Shown here piece after piece: positions 13,462-22,716 of a stretch of 42,517 nt of DNA (its first letter is position 1; every line of letters starts with the position of its first letter). The notes beneath the pieces are model-generated. The model was not told the origin of the DNA, did no database searches, and was given only the letters and a program-made list of their open reading frames with translations. A program made the position numbers and the translations under genes. The stretch comes from Clostridiales bacterium (GTDB taxonomy: Bacteria; Bacillota; Clostridia; Oscillospirales; Acutalibacteraceae), in the NCBI GenBank assembly GCA_019422525.1, contig JAHZDE010000015.1, positions 1 through 42,517 on the forward strand, given 5' to 3'.

Positions 13462-13656
13462 CTATCCCTCCATTCTGCTTTCGATGTACGCCCGGATTGC
13501 GTCTACGTGTGCTTGAAGATCCGGATCCACAACGATGAAGTTCTCCCGGACGTTCTGGTTCACCAGCTTTCCGGTGCTGTCAATCTCTGAATAGGTGTAG
13601 GAGATACGGTCTCCTTCCGCTGTGACATGATGGGTGAAGCTAGTCAGTTTCTTCAT
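13462..13656 (-). CDS. small tail-associated protein (64 aa)
   Basis: MKKLTSFTHHVTAEGDRISY and SEIDSTGKLVNQNVRENFIV then LQAHVDAIRAYIESRMEG. I recognise this short protein as a frequent partner between tail tip and fibre genes of clostridial siphophages, without function. It might cap or chaperone the fibre. It overlaps the tail-tip gene and is 1 base from the fibre gene. Confidence 0.75.
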   Translation of the reverse strand: MKKLTSFTHHVTAEGDRISYTYSEIDSTGKLVNQNVRENFIVVDPDLQAHVDAIRAYIESRMEG

Positions 13657-16105
13657 AATCTAATATCTCCTTTTCATAGTTGGCGAGGTAGACCGCAGCC
13701 AGCACCTCGTAATCTGTATCTTTTTCATCTTGCGAACGGTCGAGCGGATCAAGACGCCGGTATTCGTAGTCCCGCTGTTTTACTTTGGCTTCCCACGAAA
13801 ATGCAAGGTTCGGTGTACCCTCTACGAGGAAGTAATCGACGGTCTTTTCTGATATCCAGATATCGCCCTTTCCCTCTTTCTGGAGGAATACGCAATAGGT
13901 GTAATCGGCGGATACCGTCTCTTGGAATACCGGGTCGAAGTAGATGTAACACTTTCCTGATTTGTCCGTCTGGCCTGTGCCGACATCTCCGAACATGGGT
14001 GTTGGGGTCTCATAGCAGTATTGGAGAACTTCGCCGAAGTTGTCAGTATCCACAACTCTGCTCTTGGATCCGGATGCGTACATATCTCCGCCTGACACCT
14101 CAAATCTTCCGCTGGAATCTTTTGTTATCAGCATACCCAGGGTAAGACCACAGTAATCTCCAGATAGGTCTCCTTTTCCCTCTACTTCCATACCCATTCC
14201 GTAAAAATATGCTTTTGCAACTGGAATAGATAAGGCGATGGTATTATCCGACGAAGAATCAGATGTTATATTTATGTGCCCTCCTGTGATCTCCGCATTT
14301 GAGCTTTTGAAGCTGTTGGATATTACATTTCCAGAAGCATCCACAGAAAAAAGCGTTCCGAGTTTGATAATGCCTTTCAGCATCTGTAAGCCGTCACTAT
14401 TCATCTTTGCAATCTCGGTTCCGCTGGCATTCAAGAGTCTCAAATATCCATTGGTATTTCCATTTCCGCCAAGCGTGATAGAGCTTCCGGTTATGGTTCC
14501 TTTCAGAACCGCAAGGCCGTTACTGTCGAGCGTTGCAATCTTGTTCCCGTTCGAATCATACAGATAGCACAGGCCGTTTCCGTTATTCTTTCCACCAAGG
14601 GAAAGAGTTCCGCCGCTGGCCCAGTCGAAGTTGATTCCGATTGCTGACAGCACATTCACCACGGCATTCCCAGAAGAATCCATACCGGCATTCCAGTTCT
14701 TTCCGCCGTCTGTGGATACCGCAAAGGCATCGGCTGTCATCTTCCAGATAGTCTTCGACTCTGCCAATGTAGGCTTATTATGCAGGTAGAATACCGTGGA
14801 ACCATCTCCCAGTACCTCTTCGGTCTTGAACACGCCAAAGGACTGCGTGATAAGGCTTGTGAGCATTTGGACGGCCTTGTCATACTCTGCCAACTGCTTT
14901 TTGGTGTTCAGCCGGGCTTTGACCGCCGCTTCTGTAGTCTTGGAATAGTAGTTGCTGCTATTCCGCATAGGGCTGTCAGCGGAGCATTTAAGCGTCGTGT
15001 AGCCAAAGAAGGTAAAATTCACATCCGTAATAACGGACTGGTAGATATTCTGCTTTCGGTCGATGACGTAGCACACATCGCCGAACTCCGCCATTGGATA
15101 GGCGATGTGATCCATTTCGAAAGGTCGAAACCTCACGCCGACAATCAGCGGGCCAATACGGTTCATAGCATCTTGTGGATTGCCCTCTATCAGCTGATTG
15201 GTCAGGGTAAGGATATATCCCTCTTCTCCGTACAGGTAAGTTACACCGTCAACTATAGTCTGAATTCCGGTGATAACCACATCGTCAGTTGCCACGGTCA
15301 GGTTCTTTGCACGGAAAAACACGTGATAGTCTTTCATGTCCGAAAATGTCCCTGCATCGTAGACGTATCCAGTGTCCCAGGGATTGAAAGAACCGCCGTC
15401 CGCCGTGTCTCCGCTGGCGTAAGGTGTGGCACCATCGAAGATGCCTCCATCCAGATCACCCTTGTCGAAGAATGAGAAGTCATAGCTTATGATATTCAAA
15501 CGGCTATACTCGTCCATTCTGGCATTTCCGCCAGCCAGCATAGCACACAGACCCCAAAGTGTACGGTGTGTAATACCGTCCGGGAATGACGAGATCACAT
15601 AGTCGCCATTCGTGAATGTAGTTGTCTGAAGCGTCACGCCACAGGTGGAACAGCTATCCCGCAGTGCTGCCGCGGCGGTCATGGGGAATGACAACGATGT
15701 GGTATAGGCCGTATCGCCCAGATACATTGCGTCCGCCGCTGTCACTTCTATGATGCTTCCGTAAGATTCCGGCTCGATGACCGTGAACGTGCCGAGCAGG
15801 ATCTTTTCTGTTTTTCCGCTGTCCAGATTCAGGCAGCAGTACATGGTAAATTCAGCGCCGTAGAAATCATAGGTAGACCACTGGTCAACATCATTGACTA
15901 TGGATATCCCCATCTGCTTTTCCAGAGCCACGCCGAGCGGGAAAGAACTGCTCCCGGCGGCGTCCGTGTAACTGTTGCCGGACAGATAGAAGTCGTTGCG
16001 GGACAGCTCTTTTTCTGTCCCGTCTGCGAACTTCACAGAAGCCAGCACGTAGTAGTCTGTGCGATCCGATGATGTGCTTATGAATTCATTACTTACATTT
16101 TTCAT
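13640..16105 (-). CDS. tail tip / host-specificity protein
   Basis: An 821-residue protein starting at MKNVSNEFISTSSD, ATGA-coupled to the distal-tail gene. N-terminal half (KILLGTFTVIEPESYGSIIE, DAMYLGDTAYTTSLSF) resembles baseplate hub/endopeptidase-tail proteins. The middle carries beta-helical modules repeated at about 40 residues (GLAVLKGTITGSSITLGGNG; GLQMLKGIIKLGTLFSVDAS), each beginning with 'D/NSxGLxxLKG'. The end (FGDVGTGQTDKSGKCYIYF) is a fibre-type module. It likely forms the tail tip that contacts and perhaps cleaves the cell wall. Confidence 0.8.
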   Translation of the reverse strand: MKNVSNEFISTSSDRTDYYVLASVKFADGTEKELSRNDFYLSGNSYTDAAGSSSFPLGVALEKQMGISIVNDVDQWSTYDFYGAEFTMYCCLNLDSGKTEKILLGTFTVIEPESYGSIIEVTAADAMYLGDTAYTTSLSFPMTAAAALRDSCSTCGVTLQTTTFTNGDYVISSFPDGITHRTLWGLCAMLAGGNARMDEYSRLNIISYDFSFFDKGDLDGGIFDGATPYASGDTADGGSFNPWDTGYVYDAGTFSDMKDYHVFFRAKNLTVATDDVVITGIQTIVDGVTYLYGEEGYILTLTNQLIEGNPQDAMNRIGPLIVGVRFRPFEMDHIAYPMAEFGDVCYVIDRKQNIYQSVITDVNFTFFGYTTLKCSADSPMRNSSNYYSKTTEAAVKARLNTKKQLAEYDKAVQMLTSLITQSFGVFKTEEVLGDGSTVFYLHNKPTLAESKTIWKMTADAFAVSTDGGKNWNAGMDSSGNAVVNVLSAIGINFDWASGGTLSLGGKNNGNGLCYLYDSNGNKIATLDSNGLAVLKGTITGSSITLGGNGNTNGYLRLLNASGTEIAKMNSDGLQMLKGIIKLGTLFSVDASGNVISNSFKSSNAEITGGHINITSDSSSDNTIALSIPVAKAYFYGMGMEVEGKGDLSGDYCGLTLGMLITKDSSGRFEVSGGDMYASGSKSRVVDTDNFGEVLQYCYETPTPMFGDVGTGQTDKSGKCYIYFDPVFQETVSADYTYCVFLQKEGKGDIWISEKTVDYFLVEGTPNLAFSWEAKVKQRDYEYRRLDPLDRSQDEKDTDYEVLAAVYLANYEKEILDYEETD

Positions 16106-16473
16106 CGCGGATCCTTTCCAATAACATTGAATGACAGCTCGTCCCAGCACTCCATGTCATCCTCCAGCGTCAGGCATGGGGAATTGAAATTGGAGGCATA
16201 GAAGTATCCATCCCGCCATTGCCCTTCCTTAAGGTCGAAGTAATGCAACAGGAAGCTTGATTTATTAATGACCTGTTTAAGGATAGTAGATGCATCCGAT
16301 ACCCCGATATACTTCCATCCCATCTCATAGCTTTCTATTGTCGCAATAGGCGTGTTGTGCATCACGAGCATCTGGTCTCTGTCCGAATCTTCGGTTGATG
16401 TCGTGGCGAGCTGGGCCGAGTAGGATGTAGGCTGAACCACTACAATATTGTTGAATTTGAAGAAATCCTGCAT
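16102..16473 (-). CDS. distal tail-like protein (DUF6711 type)
   Basis: A 123-residue protein (FFKFNNIVVVQPTSYSAQLA; DQMLVMHNTPIATIESYEMG; CWDELSFNVIGKDPR) between tape measure and tail tip. This is the place of the distal tail protein, and the family is common in short-tape-measure clostridial phages. It would start the tail tube and link it to the tip. Confidence 0.7.
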   Translation of the reverse strand: MQDFFKFNNIVVVQPTSYSAQLATTSTEDSDRDQMLVMHNTPIATIESYEMGWKYIGVSDASTILKQVINKSSFLLHYFDLKEGQWRDGYFYASNFNSPCLTLEDDMECWDELSFNVIGKDPR

Positions 16474-16481
16474 ACACCCTC

Positions 16482-18815
16482 CTAACCCAGTTCAAGCGGG
16501 TTGATACCCGTTGCCGCCTGCCGCATCTTCGCTTCGCTGATAAATTCATCGAACAGTACCCGCCGATTAATCTGGCCGACAAACCGATAGCTTCCGCCGG
16601 ACTTCTGCCCGGATTCTTCCCTGATGATACGCCGCAGAAGATTCTCCGGCATTTCCAGATTGTTTCCGTTCCGCTGGTCGCCCAGCATCGCCATGAATGG
16701 AGCGTTCGGCGGAATGACTGCGCCAGTTGCAAGGTACGGGATATGCGGGGCCCTGACCTTTTCGATATCGAATCCAAATTTCTTTCCGCCGTACTTGGGT
16801 ACCCACTTCGGAACTTTTACATTGATTTTGTTCAATGCACCGATTACCGCATTGATACCCTTGGCGCAAGCATCAATCATGGCATTGACGAGACCGATAA
16901 TCAGGTTGATGGGAGCTTTCACAACTCCTACAATCGCCTGCCATACTCCTGCGACAATCTCCTTGATTCCTTCCCAACACTGCCGCCAATCTCCGGCAAA
17001 AGCACCGTTAAGAAAAGTAACAATGCCATTAAATACCTTTTTAATGCCCTCCCAGATATCCGATACAGACCGCAAAAAGATATTCAGGACTTCACCAAGC
17101 ACGCCGAAGTTTTCCGACCAGTCAATCGCGAACGCTTTCTGAAGCCATCCATCAAAAGTCTCCATGATGTCCCGGATTCCCTGAAAGACAGAATCGACGA
17201 TTTTTTTGAAGCCCGATGCAATTTTCTGAAGCCCGGAGAAAGCTCTATCCCAGTCTCCTGTGAATGCACCGATTAAGAAGTCCAGTAGACCATCCATCAC
17301 GTCCAGGATTCCGTCAACAACTCCCATCACGGTATCAAGCAGGGCCGTCACAATCGGTTCAATGACCGGAAGGACATTCTTATTGATCCAATCCACAATC
17401 ACCTTAATCAACTCCAGCAGCTTCCCGAGAATATCAATAATCTTCGGAATTGCAGAGGACAGAAGCCAGTTGAACAGCGGGGCAAGAATCACATCCCACA
17501 GCCATTTGCAGGTGTTGCCCAAGCTTTTAAGTAGTGCGACAGCTGGTTCTTTCAGTCGCTTAATCGCATCAATGATAGGCTGCAATTTTTCTTTGATTTT
17601 TGCCGCCCATTCCTGGAACTTAGAATCAATCGGTATCTCTTCGAACATATCCTTTGGGGATACGCCGCCGGAAGTTCCTGACGTATCTTTTGACGTGTCC
17701 TTCTTCTCCAGTTTATTGATCTCGTCCAATGGGGACAGATACCCCTCCGCCGCCTTTTCTGCGTCCTTGGTGCTGTCTGCTGTCTTGTCAAGAGATGCTG
17801 CATAGTCCTGCTGGACGGCTACGGCTTTCGTGAACGTCTTTTTCCCCGTAAGAGCCGCAAAAAACTGTCCTACCGCTGTTACGGCTCTTGAAATCAAGTC
17901 GATGAATTTGGATAGAATCGGAGCGACTACACTCAATATTGGGGCGAACGCTGTAGCGAACGAATTCTTCAGCCGGGTCATGCTGGACATCAGCATTGAC
18001 ATATCCTTGTTGACAGATTTCGAATACTGCGCAAGGTTCTGCAAGCCCTCTTTTGCTGCGGAAATCATCGCCCGGATTGCCTGACGGATAAGCATGAGCT
18101 TAACCATCTTTCCGAGGCTTAAGATACTCTTGCTGAACGGAACAATTGACTTCGTGGCATTCTTCGTCTTTTTTGAAGTCTTTTCCGTTTCTTTCCCGGC
18201 CTCTTCCATCTTCTCGCGGTATTCAGATACTTTCTGATTCAGGGCCTTATAAGACGTATTGAGCTGATTGTTCATGTTGTCCAGTTTCTGCTCTTCCTGC
18301 TCAAGTCTCTGAACCGCAGCGGAACCAGAATCTGTGTTCATCATCGGAGTATATGCGCCGCCGGAATCTTCCAAGGCTTTTTTCTTTGCCCGGGCCGTAT
18401 CCAGCTTTGCGTTGAGCTGATCAATATCGTATTCCATCCGCTTAAATGCGGAGGATTTCGTATTGCCGCCGGTCTCCACGAACTTAATTTCTTTCTCAAT
18501 CACAGCATCCAGGGATTTTTCCAGTTTCTCAATCTCTGCGGTCAATGCAGAGTATTCCTGTGTAGGAACTTCTTCTTTCCGCATCTCTTCTATCTTCTGC
18601 CGCAGCTCTTCGACTTTCTGAAGCTGGGCTGTATACTGCTGGTTCATCTTAGATACGGAGTTGATCTGCTTTTCAATGGCAATCCGCGCCTTATCGCTTA
18701 AATCAGCGGTAGAAGCGGCCATATTTTTCAATGCCTTATTTATGCTTTCAGAACCGGCCTTGATGCCGTCCTCATTGATTTGCGTATCAATAATGACACT
18801 TCCGTCTGCTTTCAT
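16482..18815 (-). CDS. tape measure protein
   Basis: A 777-residue protein with long heptad coiled coils (SVSKMNQQYTAQLQKVEELR, EIEKLEKSLDAVIEKEIKF), central hydrophobic stretches (VDGILDVMDGLLDFLIGAF, IVGVVKAPINLIIGLVNAMI) and a C-terminal end (APHIPYLATGAVIPPNAPFM, AMLGDQ) typical of clostridial tape-measure proteins. Its length suggests a tail near 115 nm by the usual 0.15 nm per residue. Repeated GDWxxxFSGLQ/GDWRQCWEGI segments mark the middle. Confidence 0.93.
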   Translation of the reverse strand: MKADGSVIIDTQINEDGIKAGSESINKALKNMAASTADLSDKARIAIEKQINSVSKMNQQYTAQLQKVEELRQKIEEMRKEEVPTQEYSALTAEIEKLEKSLDAVIEKEIKFVETGGNTKSSAFKRMEYDIDQLNAKLDTARAKKKALEDSGGAYTPMMNTDSGSAAVQRLEQEEQKLDNMNNQLNTSYKALNQKVSEYREKMEEAGKETEKTSKKTKNATKSIVPFSKSILSLGKMVKLMLIRQAIRAMISAAKEGLQNLAQYSKSVNKDMSMLMSSMTRLKNSFATAFAPILSVVAPILSKFIDLISRAVTAVGQFFAALTGKKTFTKAVAVQQDYAASLDKTADSTKDAEKAAEGYLSPLDEINKLEKKDTSKDTSGTSGGVSPKDMFEEIPIDSKFQEWAAKIKEKLQPIIDAIKRLKEPAVALLKSLGNTCKWLWDVILAPLFNWLLSSAIPKIIDILGKLLELIKVIVDWINKNVLPVIEPIVTALLDTVMGVVDGILDVMDGLLDFLIGAFTGDWDRAFSGLQKIASGFKKIVDSVFQGIRDIMETFDGWLQKAFAIDWSENFGVLGEVLNIFLRSVSDIWEGIKKVFNGIVTFLNGAFAGDWRQCWEGIKEIVAGVWQAIVGVVKAPINLIIGLVNAMIDACAKGINAVIGALNKINVKVPKWVPKYGGKKFGFDIEKVRAPHIPYLATGAVIPPNAPFMAMLGDQRNGNNLEMPENLLRRIIREESGQKSGGSYRFVGQINRRVLFDEFISEAKMRQAATGINPLELG

Positions 18816-18826
18816 CGCTCACCGCC

Positions 18827-19378
18827 TTATAGCCATTTTTCCATGCTTTCACGCGCCGCCCTTGCGTCCTCGGTCTCCTTGACCTTAAGATGGATAAGTG
18901 AGTGATTCTCGCGTTCAAACTCTCTCTCCCATTTTTCGAGCTTGACACGCTTGGCCTTTTTCTGCCGGATAGATACAATTTGTGAAAACTGGCTCTCACC
19001 AATCTCCATGAAGAATCCGAGAAATGTCCACCAGTGCAGGTATTTGAGCGCCCGTACTTCTTGCCCGGCAATCTTATTGACCGCGGGTATAATGAGCGGC
19101 GCGTCCTGCTCCCAGTCCATCAACCGATGGCGCGGCTTACTGTCTGGGGATATATTCGCGTCTATGAACTTCACGGCCTTTTCACAGGCTTCCTCATATC
19201 CGCTTGCTGGTATATCATCCTCATACAGGATCTCTATCATTACTTCTTCTTTTTCATAATCCGACAAATCCGGGTCAGTCATGGCTATCAATATGTCCAA
19301 GACCGCCCGGAAATCACTTCTTATCCCGTATTCCTTGCCTGCAACCTCCAGAGCTACAGGCAGGTCATAGGCGCTCAT
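18827..19378 (-). CDS. tail assembly chaperone, Phage_Gp15 family
   Basis: GKEYGIRSDFRAVLDILIAM, PDLSDYEKEEVMIEILYED and LIYSxx-like helix FLGFFMEIGESQFSQIVSIR are the landmarks of the Bacteriophage Gp15 family. It sits just ahead of the tape measure and overlaps the preceding gene by ATGA, the position of lambda gpT. No slippery heptamer joins the two. Confidence 0.85.
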   Translation of the reverse strand: MSAYDLPVALEVAGKEYGIRSDFRAVLDILIAMTDPDLSDYEKEEVMIEILYEDDIPASGYEEACEKAVKFIDANISPDSKPRHRLMDWEQDAPLIIPAVNKIAGQEVRALKYLHWWTFLGFFMEIGESQFSQIVSIRQKKAKRVKLEKWEREFERENHSLIHLKVKETEDARAARESMEKWL

Positions 19379-19776
19379 TTTTTATACTTACCAGTATACT
19401 TCTTGATTCTGGCGCTGGTGCGCTTGATTCTGACATCCATCTCTGTCTCGATGAATGTGGTAATCACATCAAGAAGATACTCTGCATACAGTGTTCCGTC
19501 CGGTCTGGGAGAGAGCGGATTGATCTGGAACAATGCGGATATATCGGTGTTCAGAAGATATTCGAACTGCTTCTTGATTTCATCAGAAACTTTGTACAGT
19601 TCTTCATCCCCTGCGTTCTCGTCCACGTGAAGCTTCTCAAAAACCTCCACAACCTTTTCGCATCGATTCGCGACATCCAGGTCAGACGGATTCCAATAGA
19701 ACCCGCCGGTCACATTACCTCTGGTATCCTTAATCTCGATCCATTCTCTGGTATCAAGAACCAGTTCTCTTGCCAT
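19375..19776 (-). CDS. tail assembly chaperone (gpG-like)
   Basis: A 133-residue protein behind the major tail gene: DTREWIEIKDTRGNVTGGFY, DVANRCEKVVEVFEKLHVDE, TTFIETEMDVRIKRTSARIK. The small acidic chaperone with a 'WIEIKDxxGNVxGxF' opening is standard in this phage group. With Gp15 it should coat the tape measure during assembly. Confidence 0.8.
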   Translation of the reverse strand: MARELVLDTREWIEIKDTRGNVTGGFYWNPSDLDVANRCEKVVEVFEKLHVDENAGDEELYKVSDEIKKQFEYLLNTDISALFQINPLSPRPDGTLYAEYLLDVITTFIETEMDVRIKRTSARIKKYTGKYKK

Positions 19777-19787
19777 AGGTGGCCTCC

Positions 19788-20282
19788 TTACTCACTTGCG
19801 GGTGTGAATGTCTTGGATGTCACATTCCAAGTTCCCTTAACCCGGTTTCCGGCTTTATACACGGTGAACGGTGTCTGAATACCGGAAGTGTCGCCGCCTA
19901 CACTGGTCGGGATGACGTACACATCTTCTCTGTACGCCCATACCGCGGTAGGTGCATCGTCCTCGTTGGTGCCTGGCTTCAGAAGCACGTCAACCATAGT
20001 GGTTTTGCACTTATCTCCTGTGGCTCTGGTATTGGCCAGCTCCATAATCTTATTGGACAGTGCATCGTCGTAGTCCTCATAGTAGAAGGGGTCAACATCG
20101 GACTGTACCTCATAGCCGGAATGCTGTACGGACTGCTCACCGAGAATATTCTTTGTAACTTCCACATCCGGGTTCAGCTCTTCGTTGTACTCTTCTAGGT
20201 TCTTACCAAGGCGAACGTAAGTCGTGCTTACAGCGCCGAAAGAAGAATCCAGATAGTGAGCAAGATATTTTCTTTCAATCAT
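19788..20282 (-). CDS. major tail (tube) protein
   Basis: 164 residues: IERKYLAHYLDSSFGAVSTT (start), EEYNEELNPDVEVTKNILGE and QSDVDPFYYEDYDDALSNKI, then a beta-rich end (NRVKGTWNVTSKTF). The 'NPxxExxKNIxGExxxxxxGYExxxxxDPFYY' block is the signature of the clostridial major tail family. Its own structured leader precedes it. Confidence 0.88.
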   Translation of the reverse strand: MIERKYLAHYLDSSFGAVSTTYVRLGKNLEEYNEELNPDVEVTKNILGEQSVQHSGYEVQSDVDPFYYEDYDDALSNKIMELANTRATGDKCKTTMVDVLLKPGTNEDDAPTAVWAYREDVYVIPTSVGGDTSGIQTPFTVYKAGNRVKGTWNVTSKTFTPASE

Positions 20283-20360
20283 GAAAAAATCCTTTCTGCC
20301 TATAACTCTTCAAAGGCTCATAGGGTAACGGCTGCATTCTTCTTTTGCAGTCGGTAATCA
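20283..20360 (-). ncRNA. structured leader of the major tail gene
   Basis: On the minus strand: CCGA-CTGCA-9-base loop-TGCAG-CCGTTA (20355-20327), then CCTAT...ATAGG (20324-20320 with 20303-20299), loop CCTTTGAAGAGTT, and AGAAAGG. The same order and the same unpaired bases occur at 24305-24370 before the capsid gene, with different paired bases. It is a probable cis-acting mRNA element for highly made virion proteins. Confidence 0.6.
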
Positions 20361-20361
20361 G

Positions 20362-20862
20362 TTACCATTTTTCGTATTCGTTGGTGTACTGGACAGTGAT
20401 AGGCAAGAGCCAGTCCTGCACACCGCTCTCTTTCGGTTCCAAGCCGTAAGAGTTATTGCGGGTGATCCGCTTTATCTCCCGCCCGCTGGACAAGGACGGG
20501 AACGCAGACAGGCGCGTCTCTTTGCCGTCTATGGCGACAGGCTCCCGGCATATCCACTTTCCGAGATTGTCAAGGAACTCCTGTACGCTCATTTTCTGGC
20601 GCTCCTTGTCCGATGCCGTCCGGTAGACCACAAAGAACGGATACTGACAGGTCTGGTGCATCACGCCGCACACGTCCTCTTTTTCAGAGTATACCAATGC
20701 GCCGGAGTCCGCCGAAAATGCAATGCCGCTGTCGGCCTGCAATTCTTCGAATTTGATGATTTCGTCCTTGTACAGTCCGGGGTACTGGTTCAGCAGTTCC
20801 CGCATTGCCGCTGTGAGAATCTCATATCCGCCAGCGTCCGCCCTGATAGGATTACTTTCCAT
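20362..20862 (-). CDS. tail completion / minor capsid protein (Minor_capsid_3 type)
   Basis: 166 residues: ITAAMRELLNQYPGLY-like start (GGYEILTAAMRELLNQYPGL), PSLSSGREIKRITRNNSYGL and DWLLPITVQYTNEYEKW. The 'TAxLxxLLNxYPxL...DExxxFxxL' pattern marks the tail terminator-type minor capsid family, which caps the tube under the head. It overlaps the next upstream gene by 11 bases. Confidence 0.75.
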   Translation of the reverse strand: MESNPIRADAGGYEILTAAMRELLNQYPGLYKDEIIKFEELQADSGIAFSADSGALVYSEKEDVCGVMHQTCQYPFFVVYRTASDKERQKMSVQEFLDNLGKWICREPVAIDGKETRLSAFPSLSSGREIKRITRNNSYGLEPKESGVQDWLLPITVQYTNEYEKW

Positions 20863-21349
20863 ATGTGCCACCTCCAGCCGTTTCTTTCACGTCTCTAACC
20901 CACTTGTCCAGGTCTTTCGCTTTTGCGGGTTCAAACCACTCCGCCTGTGCCTGTGGGTGGGTTGAATGATTGTAAGACAGGAATTCTTTGGCGTTGGTTT
21001 TTCTGCCATACTGACTGACCAATACCTTTTTCTCTCCTTCTTTCGCCCAGGGGCTACCGCTTTCTACTCCTACCATACCTTTTCCTTCATAGAGGAATCG
21101 GCCTTGCGGGCCAAAAGCAGCGTATACCTGTCCTGAGCCTTGCACTGCCGCACTGGCGGCGCGGGTGATATTGACAAGAGTTCCCGCATTCATAGGCATG
21201 AACGGTATCATGCTTTGGCTTACGTTTCCGTCGAGCTGATACTGCGCTCTGCCGTACTGCGTGTTAAATCGGGACATATCCAGCGATACCTTGATATTGC
21301 CTTTTACGATGCTGTACTTTTTGAAGTGGAACTTTCTGCTTCGTGCCAT
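20852..21349 (-). CDS. minor capsid / head-tail joining protein (Minor_capsid_2 type)
   Basis: FNTQYGRAQYQLDGNVSQSM, FMPMNAGTLVNITRAASAAV and GGVES-like GMVGVESGSPWAKEGEKKVL, then STHPQAQAEWFEPAKAKDLD and KWVRDVKETA. The 'HPxAxxxWFExAK' end is the hallmark of this family. Start at MARSRKFHF after the preceding stop. It acts in head-tail completion. Confidence 0.8.
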   Translation of the reverse strand: MARSRKFHFKKYSIVKGNIKVSLDMSRFNTQYGRAQYQLDGNVSQSMIPFMPMNAGTLVNITRAASAAVQGSGQVYAAFGPQGRFLYEGKGMVGVESGSPWAKEGEKKVLVSQYGRKTNAKEFLSYNHSTHPQAQAEWFEPAKAKDLDKWVRDVKETAGGGTYGK

Positions 21350-21350
21350 A

Positions 21351-21818
21351 TCATTTCCCCAGGACTTCAAAATGCGGAATGACTGTATACGGGCCACCTA
21401 CGCTGGTGATCAAGAACACGTTGTCATGCTTGGCGTTCATGTAAGCGTAGAAGCCATCGTACCGCCTGTCTGTGTACTCTGCATCATTCACTGTCCCGCC
21501 GTCCCATACACCTTCCCAGAAAAAGCTATCCGGGGAGAATGTGATGGATTTTTCCAGCGCATCATTGGTCTGCTTCACCCATTCTTTTGGCGGGATCCAT
21601 TCAAGCCCATTCCCCGCGCTATCGACAATTATTTTAGTGCCATCACGAAGATGATACCGTACATGGAGCTGGGCATTGTCTGTACTGTCTGGGCCATACT
21701 TTTTCAGAATCGCTCCCCGGTCTGTGTTCAGGTCTACGCCTGTAAGGATATGTGGATACCAGACGGTTCCGGTCTGGGAATCGTATCGGTTGAATAGAGT
21801 GATGGTCTTATCGTACAT
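21351..21818 (-). CDS. head-tail joining protein (DUF6751 type)
   Basis: DKTITLFNRYDSQTGTVWYP, ILKKYGPDSTDNAQLHVRYH and WEGVWDGGTVNDAEYTDRRY, DGFYAYMNAKHDNVFLITSV. The 'TVTLFN' start and 'F..G' beta pattern are those of small connector-stopper proteins of clostridial siphophages. Order (connector, this, minor capsid 2, minor capsid 3) matches the standard head-tail module. Confidence 0.75.
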   Translation of the reverse strand: MYDKTITLFNRYDSQTGTVWYPHILTGVDLNTDRGAILKKYGPDSTDNAQLHVRYHLRDGTKIIVDSAGNGLEWIPPKEWVKQTNDALEKSITFSPDSFFWEGVWDGGTVNDAEYTDRRYDGFYAYMNAKHDNVFLITSVGGPYTVIPHFEVLGK

Positions 21819-21830
21819 ATCTTATCTCCC

Positions 21831-22235
21831 CTATCTACGCCGCCGTTTTCCGGTATACACAAATTCCAAATTCTTTCCAGTCCAATCAACTTCACTTGCC
21901 TTTACAGTAGATTCAATGACTTTTACGCCGGGTTTTGGCCTGCCAAGTGGTGTTTTTGTCCACCGCTCTGCCTGTGCTTTTGATAAGAAAACCCAGTCAT
22001 TTTGATTGATGCTATTGCCGACTGTCGCTCGGTAGATTTTTACATTCTGCTCTCTTCCAGTTAAGTTCCGGATCTGTTCAATGGTTTCGGCGGCGTGCTT
22101 GTCATTCAGGACATTTGAAGAAAGACTATCCAGTTTGCCACGCATTTCCGATACATTCACACCACTGCTTGAAGCTCTACCAGACCCGCTATTCTTTCCT
22201 TGGTAGCTTAGTCCACTCGCGCCGCGTCCTCCCAT
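21831..22235 (-). CDS. GGRGASG-tagged ADP-ribosyltransferase-like protein
   Basis: The N-terminus MGGRGASGLSYQG carries the same tag as the protein at 35493. Helical linker residues 29-60 lead to VKIYRATVGNSINQNDWVFL, then SKAQAERW, then KASEVDWTG. An 'IYRA...INxGDWVxLSxxYA' pattern is what I recall from phage virion-associated ADP-ribosyltransferase-like (ART) domains, with the Arg of YRA binding NAD. No clear catalytic Glu motif is visible, so activity is uncertain. It lies among head-tail genes and may be carried in the particle. Confidence 0.6.
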   Translation of the reverse strand: MGGRGASGLSYQGKNSGSGRASSSGVNVSEMRGKLDSLSSNVLNDKHAAETIEQIRNLTGREQNVKIYRATVGNSINQNDWVFLSKAQAERWTKTPLGRPKPGVKVIESTVKASEVDWTGKNLEFVYTGKRRRR

Positions 22236-22239
22236 ACAA

Positions 22240-22569
22240 TCACCATTTCCCGGAAGTATCCGTCTTGCTCATCCTTTTCCACAAATCCGTCAGTTTTTCC
22301 CAGCCATACATGGCCACAAACGCCACGATGAATCCGGCCATAATAGCTGCCAGAATCATGTACCACAGAATCACCATATTGATATACTGCATATAGGCCA
22401 CAAAAGCCGCTACAGTGATACCGATAGACAAGACGAACACCAGCGCGTCGGTCGGAATCTTGGACAGGAAACCCACGCCCTTAAATACCTGCGTGATTAC
22501 CGACACGCAAAAAGCCAGCGCCCCGATTATCGCTAAAACCATAGTCATATTGGTTAATAATGCATCCAT
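22240..22569 (-). CDS. membrane protein with three to four spans, holin candidate
   Basis: 109 residues from MDALLTNMTMVLAIIGALAF: membrane segments at about residues 7-29, 39-58, 62-82 and a C-terminal amphipathic WEKLTDLWKRMS. Its size and topology fit a holin, but it sits among head-tail genes, not next to endolysin. Ribosome site GGAGGTAATAGT. Alternative: a tail- or head-linked membrane protein. Confidence 0.6.
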   Translation of the reverse strand: MDALLTNMTMVLAIIGALAFCVSVITQVFKGVGFLSKIPTDALVFVLSIGITVAAFVAYMQYINMVILWYMILAAIMAGFIVAFVAMYGWEKLTDLWKRMSKTDTSGKW

Positions 22570-22573
22570 ACTA

Positions 22574-22714
22574 TTACCTCCAAAATCTTTTCCCACAGTT
22601 CTTGCACTGCCATATATGTCGTGTGCGCATATCCGCTCGCTCATCCTTTTCCAGATACGAGCCAATATATCTCTGTCTTGAATGGTCGCAGAAAAGTCTT
22701 TTCAGTAGATTCAT
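22574..22714 (-). CDS. small zinc-ribbon protein (46 aa)
   Basis: MNLLKRLFCDHSRQRYIGSY and MRTRHIWQCKNCGKRFWR. A CxxC near the end and a CxH at the start (CDH, CKNC) could bind one zinc. 'xLFCxH...xxWxCxxCGKxF' miniproteins are frequent in clostridial phages. It lies between the connector and holin-like genes and is just 3 bases from each. Function unknown. Confidence 0.7.
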   Translation of the reverse strand: MNLLKRLFCDHSRQRYIGSYLEKDERADMRTRHIWQCKNCGKRFWR

Positions 22715-22716
22715 AC

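Noticed and set aside
14780..15475. 231-residue plus-strand open frame
   Set aside because: Shadow of the tail-tip gene, whose minus-strand reading has clear beta-module repeats.
18827..19776. Programmed -1 frameshift between the two tail chaperones
   Set aside because: Each gene has its own start and they overlap by ATGA; no slippery heptamer seen at the junction.
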